The translations under genes and the position numbers were made by a program. Under the pieces are notes generated by a model. It saw only the letters and a program-made list of their open reading frames with translations. It was not told the origin of the DNA and did not search any database. Of a stretch of DNA of 55,584 nt, positions 8,142 through 17,682 are shown one piece after another. Source of the DNA: an uncultured Granulosicoccaceae bacterium. GTDB lineage: Bacteria; Pseudomonadota; Gammaproteobacteria; Granulosicoccales; Granulosicoccaceae. Within the stretch, counting starts at the first letter, position 1, and every line of letters starts with the position of its first letter. Location of the stretch: the NCBI GenBank assembly GCA_938006335.1, contig CALLMF010000017.1:1-55584 (forward strand). The letters run 5' to 3'.

Positions 8142-8702
8142 TCAAGCGTCTGGACGCGTGTCTGCGAAGGCAGCGCGCAAGTAGATGACCATTGACCAGA
8201 TAGTGAGCACCGTAGCGGCATACAAGCCGACGATGCCAAGCGTGTAAATCGGCACACCGAAGAAATCGTGCAACCACAAGAGCAGACCCAAAGCGACCAT
8301 TTGCAGTGTTGTCTTGACCTTGCCTATCCACCCGACAGCGACCTTGTTGCGCTCACCCATCTCGGCCATCCACTCACGCAACGCACTGATGGTGATTTCG
8401 CGTCCGATGATGATGATCGCCGGAATGGTCAACAACGGTGAATGATCAAATTCGACGATCAGGATGAGCACGGTCGCCACCAGCAGCTTGTCAGCAACCG
8501 GGTCGAGAAAGGCGCCAAAGCGGCTTTCCGTCTTCCAGCGGCGTGCCAGGTAGCCGTCCAACCAGTCCGTGAAGCCGGCCACCGCAAACAACAGGCACGA
8601 AAAGGGCCGTGCCCAGTACGCGTCGATATAGAAAACGATGATGATGACCGGCAACAACGCAATACGCATCAGCGTCAGCCAGGTCGGTATACGGTGCTTC
8701 AT
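8142..8702 (-). CDS. pgsA: CDP-diacylglycerol-glycerol-3-phosphate 3-phosphatidyltransferase
   Basis: 186-residue inner-membrane enzyme that makes phosphatidylglycerol phosphate, the committed step to phosphatidylglycerol and cardiolipin. The CDP-alcohol phosphatidyltransferase signature is complete: DWLDGYLARR followed eight residues later by GAFLDPVADK. About four to five membrane helices. The start MKHRIPTWLTLMRI at 8702 matches the family N-terminus; an upstream in-frame start would add 11 unrelated residues. It follows uvrC by 50 bases and precedes the tRNA run, the arrangement seen in E. coli. Its product line links with pgpA (14930) and cls (2771) in this window. Confidence 0.96.
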   Translation of the reverse strand: MKHRIPTWLTLMRIALLPVIIIVFYIDAYWARPFSCLLFAVAGFTDWLDGYLARRWKTESRFGAFLDPVADKLLVATVLILIVEFDHSPLLTIPAIIIIGREITISALREWMAEMGERNKVAVGWIGKVKTTLQMVALGLLLWLHDFFGVPIYTLGIVGLYAATVLTIWSMVIYLRAAFADTRPDA

Positions 8703-8752
8703 GACGTTAGCCGTGCAGACTTGCCGGACCAGCAAAGCAAGACCGCTACCGC

Positions 8753-10624
8753 TCAGCTCTCGGTGGTGCGATTCGGATGCAGGGCATCGTACACCCTGGA
8801 TGCGAGCTCTTCACTGAAGCCCGGAACAGCTTCAATATCTTTAACACCTGCTTTTTGCAGACGGCGGAGGCCGCCGAAGTGCGTCAGCAATTGTTTGCGC
8901 CGCTTGGGTCCAAGGCCCTTGATTTCCTCGAGCGACGACGTCTTGCGCTTCTTGGCACGTCTCCCACGGTGCCCGGTAATCGCAAACCGGTGGGCCTCAT
9001 CCCGTATCTGCTGGATCAACAATAATGCCGCAGAGTCACTGGTCAGTTGACGCGTTCCGACAATGGCGTCCCCGCGCGTCAACACCAGTGTTTCATCGCC
9101 GGGTCGACGGTCCGGCCCCTTCGACACACCGACAACCTCGACGTCGTCGATTTCGAGCTCGGAGAGCACTTCGAGTGCGACTCCAATCTGCCCGCGCCCA
9201 CCGTCAATGAACAGGATCTCGGGCAGCGCCCTCGCCTCTTTCAGCAGTCGCGTATATCTGCGTGTCAACGCCTGTCGCATGGCTGCGTAGTCATCGCCGG
9301 GAGTAATCCCTTCGATATTGAAACGACGGTAGTCGCTGGACAGCGGGCCCTCGGCGTTGAACACCACACACGAGGCCACGGTCGCCTCGCCCATGGTGTG
9401 GCTGATATCAAAGCACTCCATGCGTGAAGGCACATCATCGAGGCCAACAAGGTCGCGAAGCGCATCGAGCCGCGCTGCCATACCCGCCCGTGAGGCCAGA
9501 CGCGTGGCGAGTGCCACCTCGGCGTTGGTCATGCTGAGTTGCTGCAGTTTTGCACGCTCGCCGCGCACACGCGTCACGATCGACACAGCGCCACCCGCCT
9601 TCTCCCGGAACACGCTCTCCAACAGCTCAGCGTTCTCTATGGGCTCGGACAACACGATCTGCTTTGGTAGTTCGTGCTCCAGATAGAACTGGCCAACGAA
9701 GGCATCGAGAATCTCGGCACTGGTACTACCCGCAGGGGTCGCCGGATGAAAACCCTTGTTGCCGAGGTTCACACCATTCCTGACGAAGAACACCTGCACG
9801 GCGCTATGCCCTCCCCGCGTGACGGCCGCAACATAGTCGGCATTGTCCTCCGGCTGTAACGCATTGGACAAATCGCTGACGGCTTTCAGGCTTGCGATCT
9901 GGTCGCGATACACCGCCGCCTTCTCGAACATGAGATTGATCGATGCCGCCTCCATGCGCGCGGCAAGATCTTCGATCACCTGGTTGGTCTTGCCGTCGAG
10001 GACGGCCGTTGTCATCTCCACGTCGGCCGCGTAGTCCGGTGCCGAAATCAGACCCACGCAGGGCGCTGTGCATCGACCGATCTGATGCTGCAGGCAGGGA
10101 CGCGAACGGTTACGAAAGTAACTGTCCTCGCACTGGCGTACCCGAAAGAGCTTTTGTACCAGACGCAAGGAGCGCTTCACGGCGCCGGCACTTGGGTAGG
10201 GACCGATGTACTTGCCCTTTACACGGCGCGCGCCGCGCTGGTAGGCCAGCCGTGGATACTCGTCCTCGGTCGAGATGAAGATGTACGGGTAGCTCTTGTC
10301 GTCGCGCAGCACGACGTTGTAACGAGGCCGATGCTCCTTGATGAGGTTGTGCTCGAGCATCAAGGCGTCGGCCGCGCTCGCCGTGACCGTGGTCTGCACA
10401 CTTGCGATGTGCGACACCAGTGCCCGAGTCTTCCGATTGTCTACCGTCTTCTGAAAATAGCTCGAGAGCCTGCTCTTCAGATTGGCGGCCTTGCCGACGT
10501 AGAGGATCTGCCCCTTGTCGTCGTACATGCGGTACACACCCGGGCGCTCGGTCACGGTGCGCAGGAATGCGGAGGCATCGAAGCGCTCGTGCTCGCCGTC
10601 ATCGGATCCGGGTTCGGTGCTCAT
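8753..10624 (-). CDS. uvrC: UvrABC excinuclease subunit C
   Basis: 623-residue nuclease of nucleotide excision repair; with UvrB it makes the 3' and then the 5' incision around bulky lesions. The GIY-YIG nuclease domain is near the N-terminus (RPGVYRMYDDKGQILYVGKA), a UvrB-binding UVR segment near residue 205-240, the RNase H-like 5'-incision domain follows (MECFDISHTMGE, FIDGGRGQ), and a helix-hairpin-helix DNA-binding tail ends the protein (IKGLGPKRRKQLLTHFGG). Length is normal. AGGTGAGG lies five bases before the ATG, a strong ribosome binding site. Downstream of uvrY by 47 bases, the space that holds the element relic. Confidence 0.98.
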   Translation of the reverse strand: MSTEPGSDDGEHERFDASAFLRTVTERPGVYRMYDDKGQILYVGKAANLKSRLSSYFQKTVDNRKTRALVSHIASVQTTVTASAADALMLEHNLIKEHRPRYNVVLRDDKSYPYIFISTEDEYPRLAYQRGARRVKGKYIGPYPSAGAVKRSLRLVQKLFRVRQCEDSYFRNRSRPCLQHQIGRCTAPCVGLISAPDYAADVEMTTAVLDGKTNQVIEDLAARMEAASINLMFEKAAVYRDQIASLKAVSDLSNALQPEDNADYVAAVTRGGHSAVQVFFVRNGVNLGNKGFHPATPAGSTSAEILDAFVGQFYLEHELPKQIVLSEPIENAELLESVFREKAGGAVSIVTRVRGERAKLQQLSMTNAEVALATRLASRAGMAARLDALRDLVGLDDVPSRMECFDISHTMGEATVASCVVFNAEGPLSSDYRRFNIEGITPGDDYAAMRQALTRRYTRLLKEARALPEILFIDGGRGQIGVALEVLSELEIDDVEVVGVSKGPDRRPGDETLVLTRGDAIVGTRQLTSDSAALLLIQQIRDEAHRFAITGHRGRRAKKRKTSSLEEIKGLGPKRRKQLLTHFGGLRRLQKAGVKDIEAVPGFSEELASRVYDALHPNRTTES

Positions 10625-10642
10625 GCCTGCCTCACCTGCACG

Positions 10643-10661
10643 CTAGTGGCCTGTCCACTGG
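10643..10661. repeat. Relic of the 268-bp element terminus
   Basis: CTAGTGGCCTGTCCACTGG matches the outer end of the inverted-repeat elements (CTAGTGGTCTGTCCAGTTG) at about 16 of 19 positions. No interior or second end remains in the 47-bp uvrY-uvrC gap. It is itself palindromic (AGTGG...CCACT), so an origin as an excision footprint or solo end is inferred and chance resemblance is possible. Confidence 0.45.
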
Positions 10662-10671
10662 CGACGAGCGG

Positions 10672-11322
10672 CTAGTCCTCACTCCAGAGACCATGACGCA
10701 TGGCCAGGCGCACAAGCTCTGCGGTGGTACCGATACCGAGTTTTTCGTAGGACCTGACACGGTGCGTGCTCACGGTCTTTTCGCTGATGTGCAGCGCATC
10801 GGAAATCTGGCGATTGCGTTGACCACGCAGCAGCATCCGCACGATCTCCAACTCGCGTCCCGTGAGTCGGTCGAAGGGACTGGAGTTGTCTTCACCCCGG
10901 ATGGTGTCCATCGCAAGCTGCCGCGCGACATCTGCTGACAAGTACTGTTTGCCAGCCATCACTGTCGAGATCGCCTCGTTCATCTCGTCGCTGGACGATC
11001 CCTTGGTCATGTAGCCATTGATGCCCGCAGACAACAGCGTCCGCACCGGGCTCGCGTCGCTCTTGCCCGTCACCATGATGACGCGGGTCTGAGGCTTTCG
11101 CTTGATCAGCCGCTCAGCGGCTTCCAGCCCGCTCATACCCGGGAGCGTGATGTCCATCAGCACCAGATCGAAATCCGCCTCGAGCGCCGCTTTCAGCCCT
11201 TCTTCACCAGAGCTGGCCTCGGCCACCTCGCCAATGTCCTCGTTGTCCTCGAGTAGTCGCCGCATCCCTGAGCGTACAAGCACGTGGTCGTCGACCACGA
11301 GCACCGCCAGCAATCGGTTCAT
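10672..11322 (-). CDS. uvrY: LuxR-type response regulator, GacA/UvrY/SirA family
   Basis: 216-residue DNA-binding response regulator. The receiver domain (about residues 5-120) has the acidic pair D11/D12, the phosphoacceptor D57 in [13 protein letters not shown], and the K of GYMTKG; a LuxR/NarL helix-turn-helix follows ([36 protein letters not shown]). In gammaproteobacteria this protein answers the BarA/GacS kinase and drives CsrA-antagonising small RNAs. Position directly before uvrC is the classical uvrY-uvrC pairing. Its ATG overlaps the fabH stop (ATGA), coupling it to fatty acid synthesis genes. Confidence 0.95.
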   Translation of the reverse strand: MNRLLAVLVVDDHVLVRSGMRRLLEDNEDIGEVAEASSGEEGLKAALEADFDLVLMDITLPGMSGLEAAERLIKRKPQTRVIMVTGKSDASPVRTLLSAGINGYMTKGSSSDEMNEAISTVMAGKQYLSADVARQLAMDTIRGEDNSSPFDRLTGRELEIVRMLLRGQRNRQISDALHISEKTVSTHRVRSYEKLGIGTTAELVRLAMRHGLWSED

Positions 11323-12290
11323 TCACGCCACTCCACCAGCGCACCGCCCCACGTAAAACCGCCGCCGAAGCCCTCGAGCAGTAGCCGGTCCCCGTTACCG
11401 AAGTCGCCACGCCGGGCGGCAACGTCCAGCGCCAAGGGAATGGAGGCTGCCGATGTGTTGCCATGCTCAGCCACGGTGAGCACGACGCGCTCCATGGGCA
11501 GCCCGAGTTTCCTGGCCGTGGCAGTGATGATGCGAATGTTTGCCTGATGCGGCACCAGAAAATCGATATCACTGCGCTCGAGCCCGTTTGCCACGAGGGC
11601 TTCGTCGACAAGCTCCCCAAGCTTTTGAACTGCCACCTTGAACACCTCTCGCCCTGACATCTCGACAAAAGCGGTTCCTGCCAGAACGCTTGCCAGATTA
11701 TTGGAAACTCCGTGCGGTACGTGCAGACAGTTGGCGTAGTCACCATCTGCATGCAGATGTGTCGACAGGATGCCCGGAGTATTGTCTGCCTTGAGTACCA
11801 CGGCACCAGCTCCATCGCCAAACAGGACGCAAGTATTACGATCTGTCCAATCGATGATTCGAGAAAAGGTTTCCGCACCGAGCACCAGGGCGGTATTGGC
11901 GGTGCCAGCCTTGATGTAGTGATCCGCTATCGAGAGGGCGTACATGAAGCCGGCACACACGGCCTGCACGTCAAAGGCCGGGCCGCCATGGATATCCAGC
12001 CGACTCTGCAACAGGCAGGCGGTACTCGGGAACACGCGATCCGGCGTTGTGGTCGCCACCACGATCAGGTCGACCTTGTCGAGGCCGGCAGCCTCGAGTG
12101 CCCGGCGCGACGCAGCCTCGGCGAGATCCACGGTGAACTCATCGTCGGCCGCGACATGTCGCTGACGGATGCCGGTGCGCTCGGTAATCCAGGCATCGGT
12201 GGTATCGATGCGTGTTTCGAGCTCGGCGTTGGTCACGATGCGCTGAGGCAGATAACTGCCGGTGCCGATGATCCGAGAGTACCGTGGCAT
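11319..12290 (-). CDS. fabH: 3-oxoacyl-[acyl-carrier-protein] synthase III
   Basis: 323-residue cytosolic condensing enzyme that starts type II fatty acid synthesis by joining acetyl-CoA to malonyl-ACP. The Cys-His-Asn triad is visible: C112 in VCAGFMYAL, His in VPHQANIRI, and Asn in EHGNTSAAS. Length is normal for FabH. It lies 19 bases after plsX and overlaps uvrY by four bases. The usual downstream fabD-fabG-acpP is absent here and is replaced by uvrY-uvrC. Confidence 0.97.
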   Translation of the reverse strand: MPRYSRIIGTGSYLPQRIVTNAELETRIDTTDAWITERTGIRQRHVAADDEFTVDLAEAASRRALEAAGLDKVDLIVVATTTPDRVFPSTACLLQSRLDIHGGPAFDVQAVCAGFMYALSIADHYIKAGTANTALVLGAETFSRIIDWTDRNTCVLFGDGAGAVVLKADNTPGILSTHLHADGDYANCLHVPHGVSNNLASVLAGTAFVEMSGREVFKVAVQKLGELVDEALVANGLERSDIDFLVPHQANIRIITATARKLGLPMERVVLTVAEHGNTSAASIPLALDVAARRGDFGNGDRLLLEGFGGGFTWGGALVEWRE

Positions 12291-12309
12291 CAGCAGATCC
12301 TCGCGTACA

Positions 12310-13407
12310 TCAGGCGGCGTCGAGCGCCGTATCGCGATGACGCGCGATGGTGGCCGGAACGTCGTTACGGATTTCGATCACGGCGATGTCCACGGCGTTG
12401 GCAAACGCCACGGCATCAGCGCCACCATGGCTCTTGACCACAACCCCCTTGAGCCCAAGCAGACTGGCGCCGTTGTAGTGGCGCGGGTCTATGCGGTTGG
12501 CAAACGCGCGTAACACCGGTTTGGCAATGAGTGCGATCAGCTTGTTACGCCAGGATCGGGTGAACTCTTCTCGCAAGTAGTAGGAGACCATGCGTGCCAC
12601 ACCCTCGCTGGTCTTCAGCGAGACATTGCCGACAAAACCATCACACACGACGACATCAGCGCGATCCGTATAGATCTCGTCTGCCTCGACGTAACCGATG
12701 TAGTTCAGATCGCTTTCCTGCAGCAAGGGTGTGGCCTCCTTGACCTGCTCGTTACCCTTGATGTCTTCCGAGCCGATGTTCAACAGGCCCACTCGGGGCT
12801 GCCAGCCTGGTGGATGTTGATCCCCGTCGACGGCCGCGGCCAGTGCAGAGCCCATGACGGCAAACTGGTACAGATGCTCGGCAGAGCTATCGACGTTGGC
12901 GCCAAGATCAAGCATGTGGGTATGCCCGCCCCGCGCCGGGATGGTCGTCGCGATCGCGGGGCGATCGATGCCTGGCACCGTCTTGAGCACGAACTTCGAG
13001 ACCGCCATCAATGCACCCGTATTGCCTGCGCTGACGCAGGCCTCGGCCCTACCGTCCTTGACAGCATTGATGGCCAGGCGCATCGACGATCGTTTCTTGT
13101 TCCGCAGAGCGACCGCGGCCGTGTCCTGCATGGTGACGACCTCCTCGGCCATGCAGATCTCGACACGATCGGCAGGCAGTGGCGTGGAGCCCTCGGCCTC
13201 GGCGATGGCGTCGGGATCGCCGAACAGCATGAAATGGACGTCCGGGTGGCGCTGCAGACACAAGCGTGCGGCATCGACGACCACGATCGCACCACCGTCA
13301 CTGCCCATCGCGTCAAGGGCAATGGAATACGCTGCGCCCGACCGTGGCGACCCGGCGGGCGTGTTCGCGTCGCCGGAAGTGGTGTTGCTGGTGTTGTGGA
13401 GACTCAT
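12310..13407 (-). CDS. plsX: Phosphate acyltransferase PlsX
   Basis: 365-residue peripheral membrane enzyme that converts acyl-ACP to acyl-phosphate for glycerolipid synthesis. Family features are [10 protein letters not shown] near the N-terminus, [20 protein letters not shown] and [16 protein letters not shown]. The N-terminus carries about 25 extra polar residues before the conserved core. The start is ATG at 13407; an upstream TTG (13422) is in frame but less likely. Part of yceD-rpmF-plsX-fabH. Confidence 0.97.
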   Translation of the reverse strand: MSLHNTSNTTSGDANTPAGSPRSGAAYSIALDAMGSDGGAIVVVDAARLCLQRHPDVHFMLFGDPDAIAEAEGSTPLPADRVEICMAEEVVTMQDTAAVALRNKKRSSMRLAINAVKDGRAEACVSAGNTGALMAVSKFVLKTVPGIDRPAIATTIPARGGHTHMLDLGANVDSSAEHLYQFAVMGSALAAAVDGDQHPPGWQPRVGLLNIGSEDIKGNEQVKEATPLLQESDLNYIGYVEADEIYTDRADVVVCDGFVGNVSLKTSEGVARMVSYYLREEFTRSWRNKLIALIAKPVLRAFANRIDPRHYNGASLLGLKGVVVKSHGGADAVAFANAVDIAVIEIRNDVPATIARHRDTALDAA

Positions 13408-13445
13408 GCCGCAGGCGGGCAATCAGGCACCGGGGATACCGGCGC

Positions 13446-13643
13446 TTATTCGTCGTCGTCCTCTTCGATCATCGGCTCTGCAACGACCTGCTTGCCGCGA
13501 TAAAAGCCGTCTGCGGTGACGTGATGGCGACGGTGCAGCTCACCGGTTGTCGGGTCGGTGGAGAGCGTCGGTCCGTTGAGAGAATCATGCGAACGGCGCA
13601 TGCCGCGACGCGAAGGGGTTTTTCTGGACTTTTGAACGGCCAT
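13446..13643 (-). CDS. rpmF: 50S ribosomal protein L32
   Basis: 65-residue ribosomal protein with the hallmark start [20 protein letters not shown] and the [17 protein letters not shown] core. There are no zinc-binding CxxC pairs, as in gammaproteobacterial L32. The C-terminal EEDDDE acidic tail is a little longer than usual. Between yceD and plsX, the canonical place. Confidence 0.98.
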   Translation of the reverse strand: MAVQKSRKTPSRRGMRRSHDSLNGPTLSTDPTTGELHRRHHVTADGFYRGKQVVAEPMIEEDDDE

Positions 13644-13706
13644 GAGCGTGGTTGATGAGTACTGAACAAAATGCGGAAGAGACGCACCGTGTGCTGAAGC
13701 AGCACC

Positions 13707-14234
13707 TCAGTGCAGGTTGAGATTCTTGAGAGCGTCGAAGGGCCTTTGACGGTTGTCTTCGGTGGGTTCGACCGCTTCCGGGGCTATGTCGCCGAAACTG
13801 ACCGGCGCCGCATTGCAGGCGCCATCGGCATGCCTCGGCACCAGCGGCACATGGAAGATGAGTTCGTCCTCGACAAGATCGAGCACATGGATATTGCCAT
13901 TGTCGTCGAGAACCACGGGGTCAAGGGAATCGGGCAATTCGGCAGCAGCCTGTTCGGACTCCACAAAGACCAACTCGTAGGGGGCATCTACAGGCAAGGT
14001 GAATGGGTCCAGACAACGCTGACATTGAAGCGGGAAGCCGGCGAGTAGCCGACCTGTGACCACCACATGATCCTTGCGGCGAGAGAAAACGGCAGAGATG
14101 TTCACGTCACCCACTGTCGATGAGAGCATGGGTCCAAGCCGCTTGAACTGCACGAGCGGCACTGACGCGTCGTAGCGCGTACCGTCCCGAGCCATCGAAT
14201 CCGGGTTGAACCGGCTGGGAAGTGGCTTGGCCAT
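13707..14234 (-). CDS. yceD: YceD family protein (DUF177), 23S rRNA accumulation protein
   Basis: 175-residue soluble protein of the DUF177 family, linked in bacteria and plants to 23S rRNA accumulation. The conserved centre is FPLQCQRCLDPFTLPV, followed by acidic LVEDELIFHVPLVPRH. Just upstream of rpmF, as in most gammaproteobacteria, so it is probably first gene of the rpmF-plsX-fabH-uvrY-uvrC-pgsA run. Only 27 bases separate its start from the divergent maf start, so its promoter must overlap maf coding sequence or lie within that gap. Confidence 0.93.
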   Translation of the reverse strand: MAKPLPSRFNPDSMARDGTRYDASVPLVQFKRLGPMLSSTVGDVNISAVFSRRKDHVVVTGRLLAGFPLQCQRCLDPFTLPVDAPYELVFVESEQAAAELPDSLDPVVLDDNGNIHVLDLVEDELIFHVPLVPRHADGACNAAPVSFGDIAPEAVEPTEDNRQRPFDALKNLNLH

Positions 14235-14261
14235 AGCCGGTCAAGGATAGCGAACCCCTAG

Positions 14262-14918
14262 ATGCCACGCAACAGTGCATATGCAACAGATCACCCCGAC
14301 ATTGTGCTCGCCTCCGGTTCCCGCCATCGCGCATCACAGCTGGACAGGCTCGGACTGCCGTTCAGCGCCCATTCCCCGGACGTTGACGAGACGCCGCACC
14401 TCGGTGAACCGGTCCGCGAACTGGTCACCCGCCTGGCCCTCGCCAAGGCGCAGGCCGTGATGACGGCACACGCCAGGCCGGACTTGCCAGCGCGGATCTT
14501 CATCGCCTCGGACCAATCGGCCGCCGTCGACGTCAACGGCGAGCAGCACCGACTCGACAAGCCCGGCACACCCGCTCGGGCCGAGGCACAACTGCAGCGG
14601 CTGTCAGGACGCGAGGTGGCCTTCCACACATCGCTGGTGGTGACCCGGGAGGCCGATGGCGGACCAGAGGCAGAGACGCCGCCTGCTATCGTGACGGTCG
14701 ATGTGACGCGGGTCCGGTTTCGCACACTCTCGGACGAGGAAATTCGCCGCTACGTGGCGGCCGACGACGTGCTCGACTGCGCAGGCGCGTTTCGGGTCGA
14801 ATCGCTCGGCATCTCCCTGTTCGAGAGCATCCAGAGCGTAGACCCGACCGCACTGGTCGGGTTGCCGATGATCAGCCTGTGCGCCGGGCTCAGGGCCTGC
14901 GGGGTCTCGATCCCCTGA
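14262..14918 (+). CDS. Maf/YceF-type nucleoside triphosphate pyrophosphatase
   Basis: 218-residue house-cleaning pyrophosphatase that hydrolyses non-canonical nucleotides; the YceF subfamily prefers 7-methyl-GTP. Visible motifs are VLASGSRHRASQL (substrate loop), IASDQSAAVD (catalytic Asp region), LDKPGTPARAEAQLQRLSGREVAFHTSL, and the YceF-like end DCAGAFRVESLGISLFE...DPTALVGLPMI. It is longer than E. coli YceF (about 194) owing to a linker around READGGPEAETPP. Divergent from yceD, convergent with pgpA. Confidence 0.9.
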   Translation: MPRNSAYATDHPDIVLASGSRHRASQLDRLGLPFSAHSPDVDETPHLGEPVRELVTRLALAKAQAVMTAHARPDLPARIFIASDQSAAVDVNGEQHRLDKPGTPARAEAQLQRLSGREVAFHTSLVVTREADGGPEAETPPAIVTVDVTRVRFRTLSDEEIRRYVAADDVLDCAGAFRVESLGISLFESIQSVDPTALVGLPMISLCAGLRACGVSIP

Positions 14919-14929
14919 GGGCCGGCCGG

Positions 14930-15415
14930 CTAGTAGATGACGTGCAGCAGAAGCTGTAGGGCAATCGCGGCGAACACGCCCGCCAGGATGTCATCGGCCA
15001 TGATGCCGAGCCCACCCTGCAGGCGGGCATCCAGCACGCTGATCGGCCACGGCTTGAGGATGTCGAACAGACGGAACAGTGCAAAGCCCAGCAGCAGTGG
15101 AAACAAGCCGCGAGGCGCTGCGATCATGGTGACCGCATAGCCCACGATCTCATCCCAGACGATGCCAGGGTGGTCGTGCACGCCCAGCTCGCTGGCACAT
15201 CGATCGCAGCACCAGATGCCGACCAGAGCGAGCACACCGAGAACCAGCAGATAGGGCAGAAGCGCCGTCGGCATGACCAGAACCAGCGGGATGCCGAGTA
15301 TCGTGCCGACGGTTCCCGGCGCCCTGGGCGCGAGGCCTGTACCGGCGCCGATCGCAAGAAAACCGGCGGGGGTGGCAAGAGCTGATACCGAAATTTTCGA
15401 CGGAGCCTTGCTCAC
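14930..15415 (-). CDS. pgpA: Phosphatidylglycerophosphatase A
   Basis: 161-residue inner-membrane phosphatase that removes the phosphate from phosphatidylglycerol phosphate, the step after PgsA. Family motifs are GAGTGLAPRAPGTVGT, VWDEIVGYAVTM and LFDILKPWPI, with four hydrophobic segments. The GTG at 15415 lies four bases past the nusB stop and gives the family length; a longer frame into nusB adds unrelated residues. E. coli has thiL between nusB and pgpA; here it is absent. Confidence 0.93.
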   Translation of the reverse strand: MSKAPSKISVSALATPAGFLAIGAGTGLAPRAPGTVGTILGIPLVLVMPTALLPYLLVLGVLALVGIWCCDRCASELGVHDHPGIVWDEIVGYAVTMIAAPRGLFPLLLGFALFRLFDILKPWPISVLDARLQGGLGIMADDILAGVFAAIALQLLLHVIY

Positions 15416-15419
15416 CGGT

Positions 15420-16073
15420 TCAAGCGCCCGTGTCGCGTCTTGGCTCGCTGGCCCGAAGTCGCTTGCCGACGGCATCGAGCACGCCATTGACGTAGCGATG
15501 GCCCTGCTCTGCACCGAAACGTTTGCTCACCTCCACGGCCTCGCTGATCACGACACCAATGGGCATGTCCAGCCGTTCACGCAACTCCCACACACCGAGT
15601 CTCAGGATCGCCCGCTCCACAGGGTCCAGCTCTTCGAAGCCCCGGTCGAGCTCTGCGGTCACGATGGCGTCTATCGGTTCGGGATTGGTGGTGACACCGC
15701 GGAAGGCTTCCTCGAAATACTCGATGTCCGCCCGGCTCATGTCCTGTTGCTCGAGGAAGTAGCGCCGCACTTCGCTGGCGGAAGATGCCCCCACGTCCCA
15801 TTGATAGAGGGCCTGCACGGCTCGCTCCCTCGCATAGCGTCGCCGCTGTCGCTGCTTGGTCGGTGACACGGTCGTCCGCTTGCGTCGTCGCGGCTTGTCT
15901 TGCGCATCCTCAGCCTCATCACGCATCGGCGCGGAATCGGGCTCTGACGTGACAACATCATCCTCGATGAGGCCTGCGTCCGCGACGTCCACGGAGTCTT
16001 CGGCCAGCGCGTCTGACTCTCGGGCCCTCTCCTGCTCTTCGCGAAGGGACTCTAATGTCGGAATCTTCTTCAC
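15420..16073 (-). CDS. nusB: Transcription antitermination protein NusB with acidic N-terminal extension
   Basis: NusB binds boxA RNA with S10 (NusE) and supports rRNA antitermination. The core from RRYARERAVQALYQWDVG to the end is a normal NusB of about 140 residues, with DRGFEELDPVERAILRLGVWEL and VVISEAVEVSKRFG. Ahead of it is a 75-80-residue extension, acidic first (EDSVDVADAGLIEDDVV) then basic (KPRRRKRTTVSPTKQRQRRR). The start codon is uncertain: TTG 16091, GTG 16073 and ATG 15926 are in frame, none with a clear ribosome binding site; all leave at least 20 extra basic residues. Confidence 0.92.
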   Translation of the reverse strand: MKKIPTLESLREEQERARESDALAEDSVDVADAGLIEDDVVTSEPDSAPMRDEAEDAQDKPRRRKRTTVSPTKQRQRRRYARERAVQALYQWDVGASSASEVRRYFLEQQDMSRADIEYFEEAFRGVTTNPEPIDAIVTAELDRGFEELDPVERAILRLGVWELRERLDMPIGVVISEAVEVSKRFGAEQGHRYVNGVLDAVGKRLRASEPRRDTGA

Positions 16074-16139
16074 GGGAACGTCAGGACACAAGCGTTGATA
16101 GCCACAAATGATACGCGCCTTGAGCCTTTCATGAGCGCC

Positions 16140-17555
16140 TCAGGAGCGTCGCCACGTGGTCTTTCCATCAACGTCCTCGAGTAGAACGCCGGCCTTTGCC
16201 AACTCGTCGCGAATGGCATCGCTTCTGGCAAAGTCCTTGGCGGCACGCGCTGCTGTGCGCTCCTCGATCAAGGCATCGATTCGATCAGCGTCGAGACTGG
16301 CGCCACGCTGCAGAGCGCGCTCCGGGTCCTCCTGAAGAAGCCCGAGCCGTGCACCCAGATGCCGCAGCGTTGCCGCCAGCTGCGCAACCTTCGCCACGTC
16401 GGTGTTCTGCCCCTTGCGCGATGCCACGTTGAGCTGAGTGGCGAGATCGTGCAGCACGGCCATGGCTTCGGATGTGTTCAGGTCATCGTTCATCGCGTCA
16501 TCGAAGCGCGTGATCGCGGACTCGTCCAGAGCCGGCTCGCCACCAGCAGCGGCGTTCGACGGTTCGTCCGCAATGTCATCGTGACCGCGCAAGGCGGTGT
16601 ACAAGCGCTGCAGGGCTGCGCGTGACGCCTCCAGCTGAGCATCGCTGTAGTTCAGCGGGCTGCGGTAGTGGCTGGACGCGATGAAGGCGCGGATCTCTTC
16701 ACCGTCAAAATGCTCCAGCACCTGGCGAATGGTCGTGAAGTTGCCGAGCGACTTGGACATCTTCTCGTCGTCGACACGCACCAGTCCGTTGTGCATCCAG
16801 TAGTTGGCAAAGGTCTGGCCGGTGGCCGCCTCGCTCTGCGCGATTTCGTTCTCGTGGTGAGGGAACTCCAGATCCAGGCCACCTCCATGGATATCGAAGG
16901 TCTCGCCGAGCAGGGACATCGACATGGCCGAACACTCGATATGCCAACCCGGACGCCCGTCACCCCAGGGCGATGGCCAGCTCGGCTCACCGGGTTTGGC
17001 GGCCTTCCACATCACGAAGTCCAGTGGATCACGCTTGTGCTCATCAACCGCGACGCGCAGCCCGGAACGCAGCTCTGCAGGACGACGGCCTGACAACTTG
17101 CCGTAGTCCTCGAAGGCGCTGACCGCGTAGTAGACGTCGCCATTGTCGCCAGCGTATGCATGCCCGGAGTCGATGAGCTTCTCGATCAGTTTGATCGCAG
17201 CGTCGATCGAGTCCATCGCGCGTGGCTCGTGCGTGGGCGCAATGGTGCCGAGCGACGCCGCGTCCTCGTGCATCGAGCGGATGAAGCGCTCGCTGATGTC
17301 GTCCGCTGTCGTGTCTTCGCGCGCTGCCCGATCGATGATCTTGTCATCAACATCAGTGATGTTACGCACGTAGGTCACGTCGTAACCGCTGGCGACAAGG
17401 TGTCGGTACAGCAGGTCATAAACAACCAGCGCACGCGCATGCCCGATGTGGCAATGGTCGTAGACCGTGATGCCGCAAACGTAGAGTCCGACACGCCCGG
17501 GTTCGCGAGGTTCGAAGCGCTCACGGCGGCGCGACATCGTGTTGTAGATCTGCAT
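16140..17555 (-). CDS. cysS: Cysteinyl-tRNA synthetase
   Basis: 471-residue class I aminoacyl-tRNA synthetase. Zinc/cysteine-binding VCGITVYD, the HIGH motif in [30 protein letters not shown], and the KMSKS loop KMSKSLGNF are all present, and length is standard. Also encoded in the window is its substrate tRNA-Cys (7837). Divergent from the periplasmic cyclophilin across 127 bases that should contain both promoters. Confidence 0.98.
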   Translation of the reverse strand: MQIYNTMSRRRERFEPREPGRVGLYVCGITVYDHCHIGHARALVVYDLLYRHLVASGYDVTYVRNITDVDDKIIDRAAREDTTADDISERFIRSMHEDAASLGTIAPTHEPRAMDSIDAAIKLIEKLIDSGHAYAGDNGDVYYAVSAFEDYGKLSGRRPAELRSGLRVAVDEHKRDPLDFVMWKAAKPGEPSWPSPWGDGRPGWHIECSAMSMSLLGETFDIHGGGLDLEFPHHENEIAQSEAATGQTFANYWMHNGLVRVDDEKMSKSLGNFTTIRQVLEHFDGEEIRAFIASSHYRSPLNYSDAQLEASRAALQRLYTALRGHDDIADEPSNAAAGGEPALDESAITRFDDAMNDDLNTSEAMAVLHDLATQLNVASRKGQNTDVAKVAQLAATLRHLGARLGLLQEDPERALQRGASLDADRIDALIEERTAARAAKDFARSDAIRDELAKAGVLLEDVDGKTTWRRS

Positions 17556-17682
17556 GCCCCTCAGGGTAGCCGAATAGTGCGCAGGGAAATCGAGATTACC
17601 CTATGGTTAACGCAGGCCCGGGTGCAAAAACACCGGGTTGCAACCGGTAAACTCTCGCGCGCCCGCAACAATCACCCACGCC

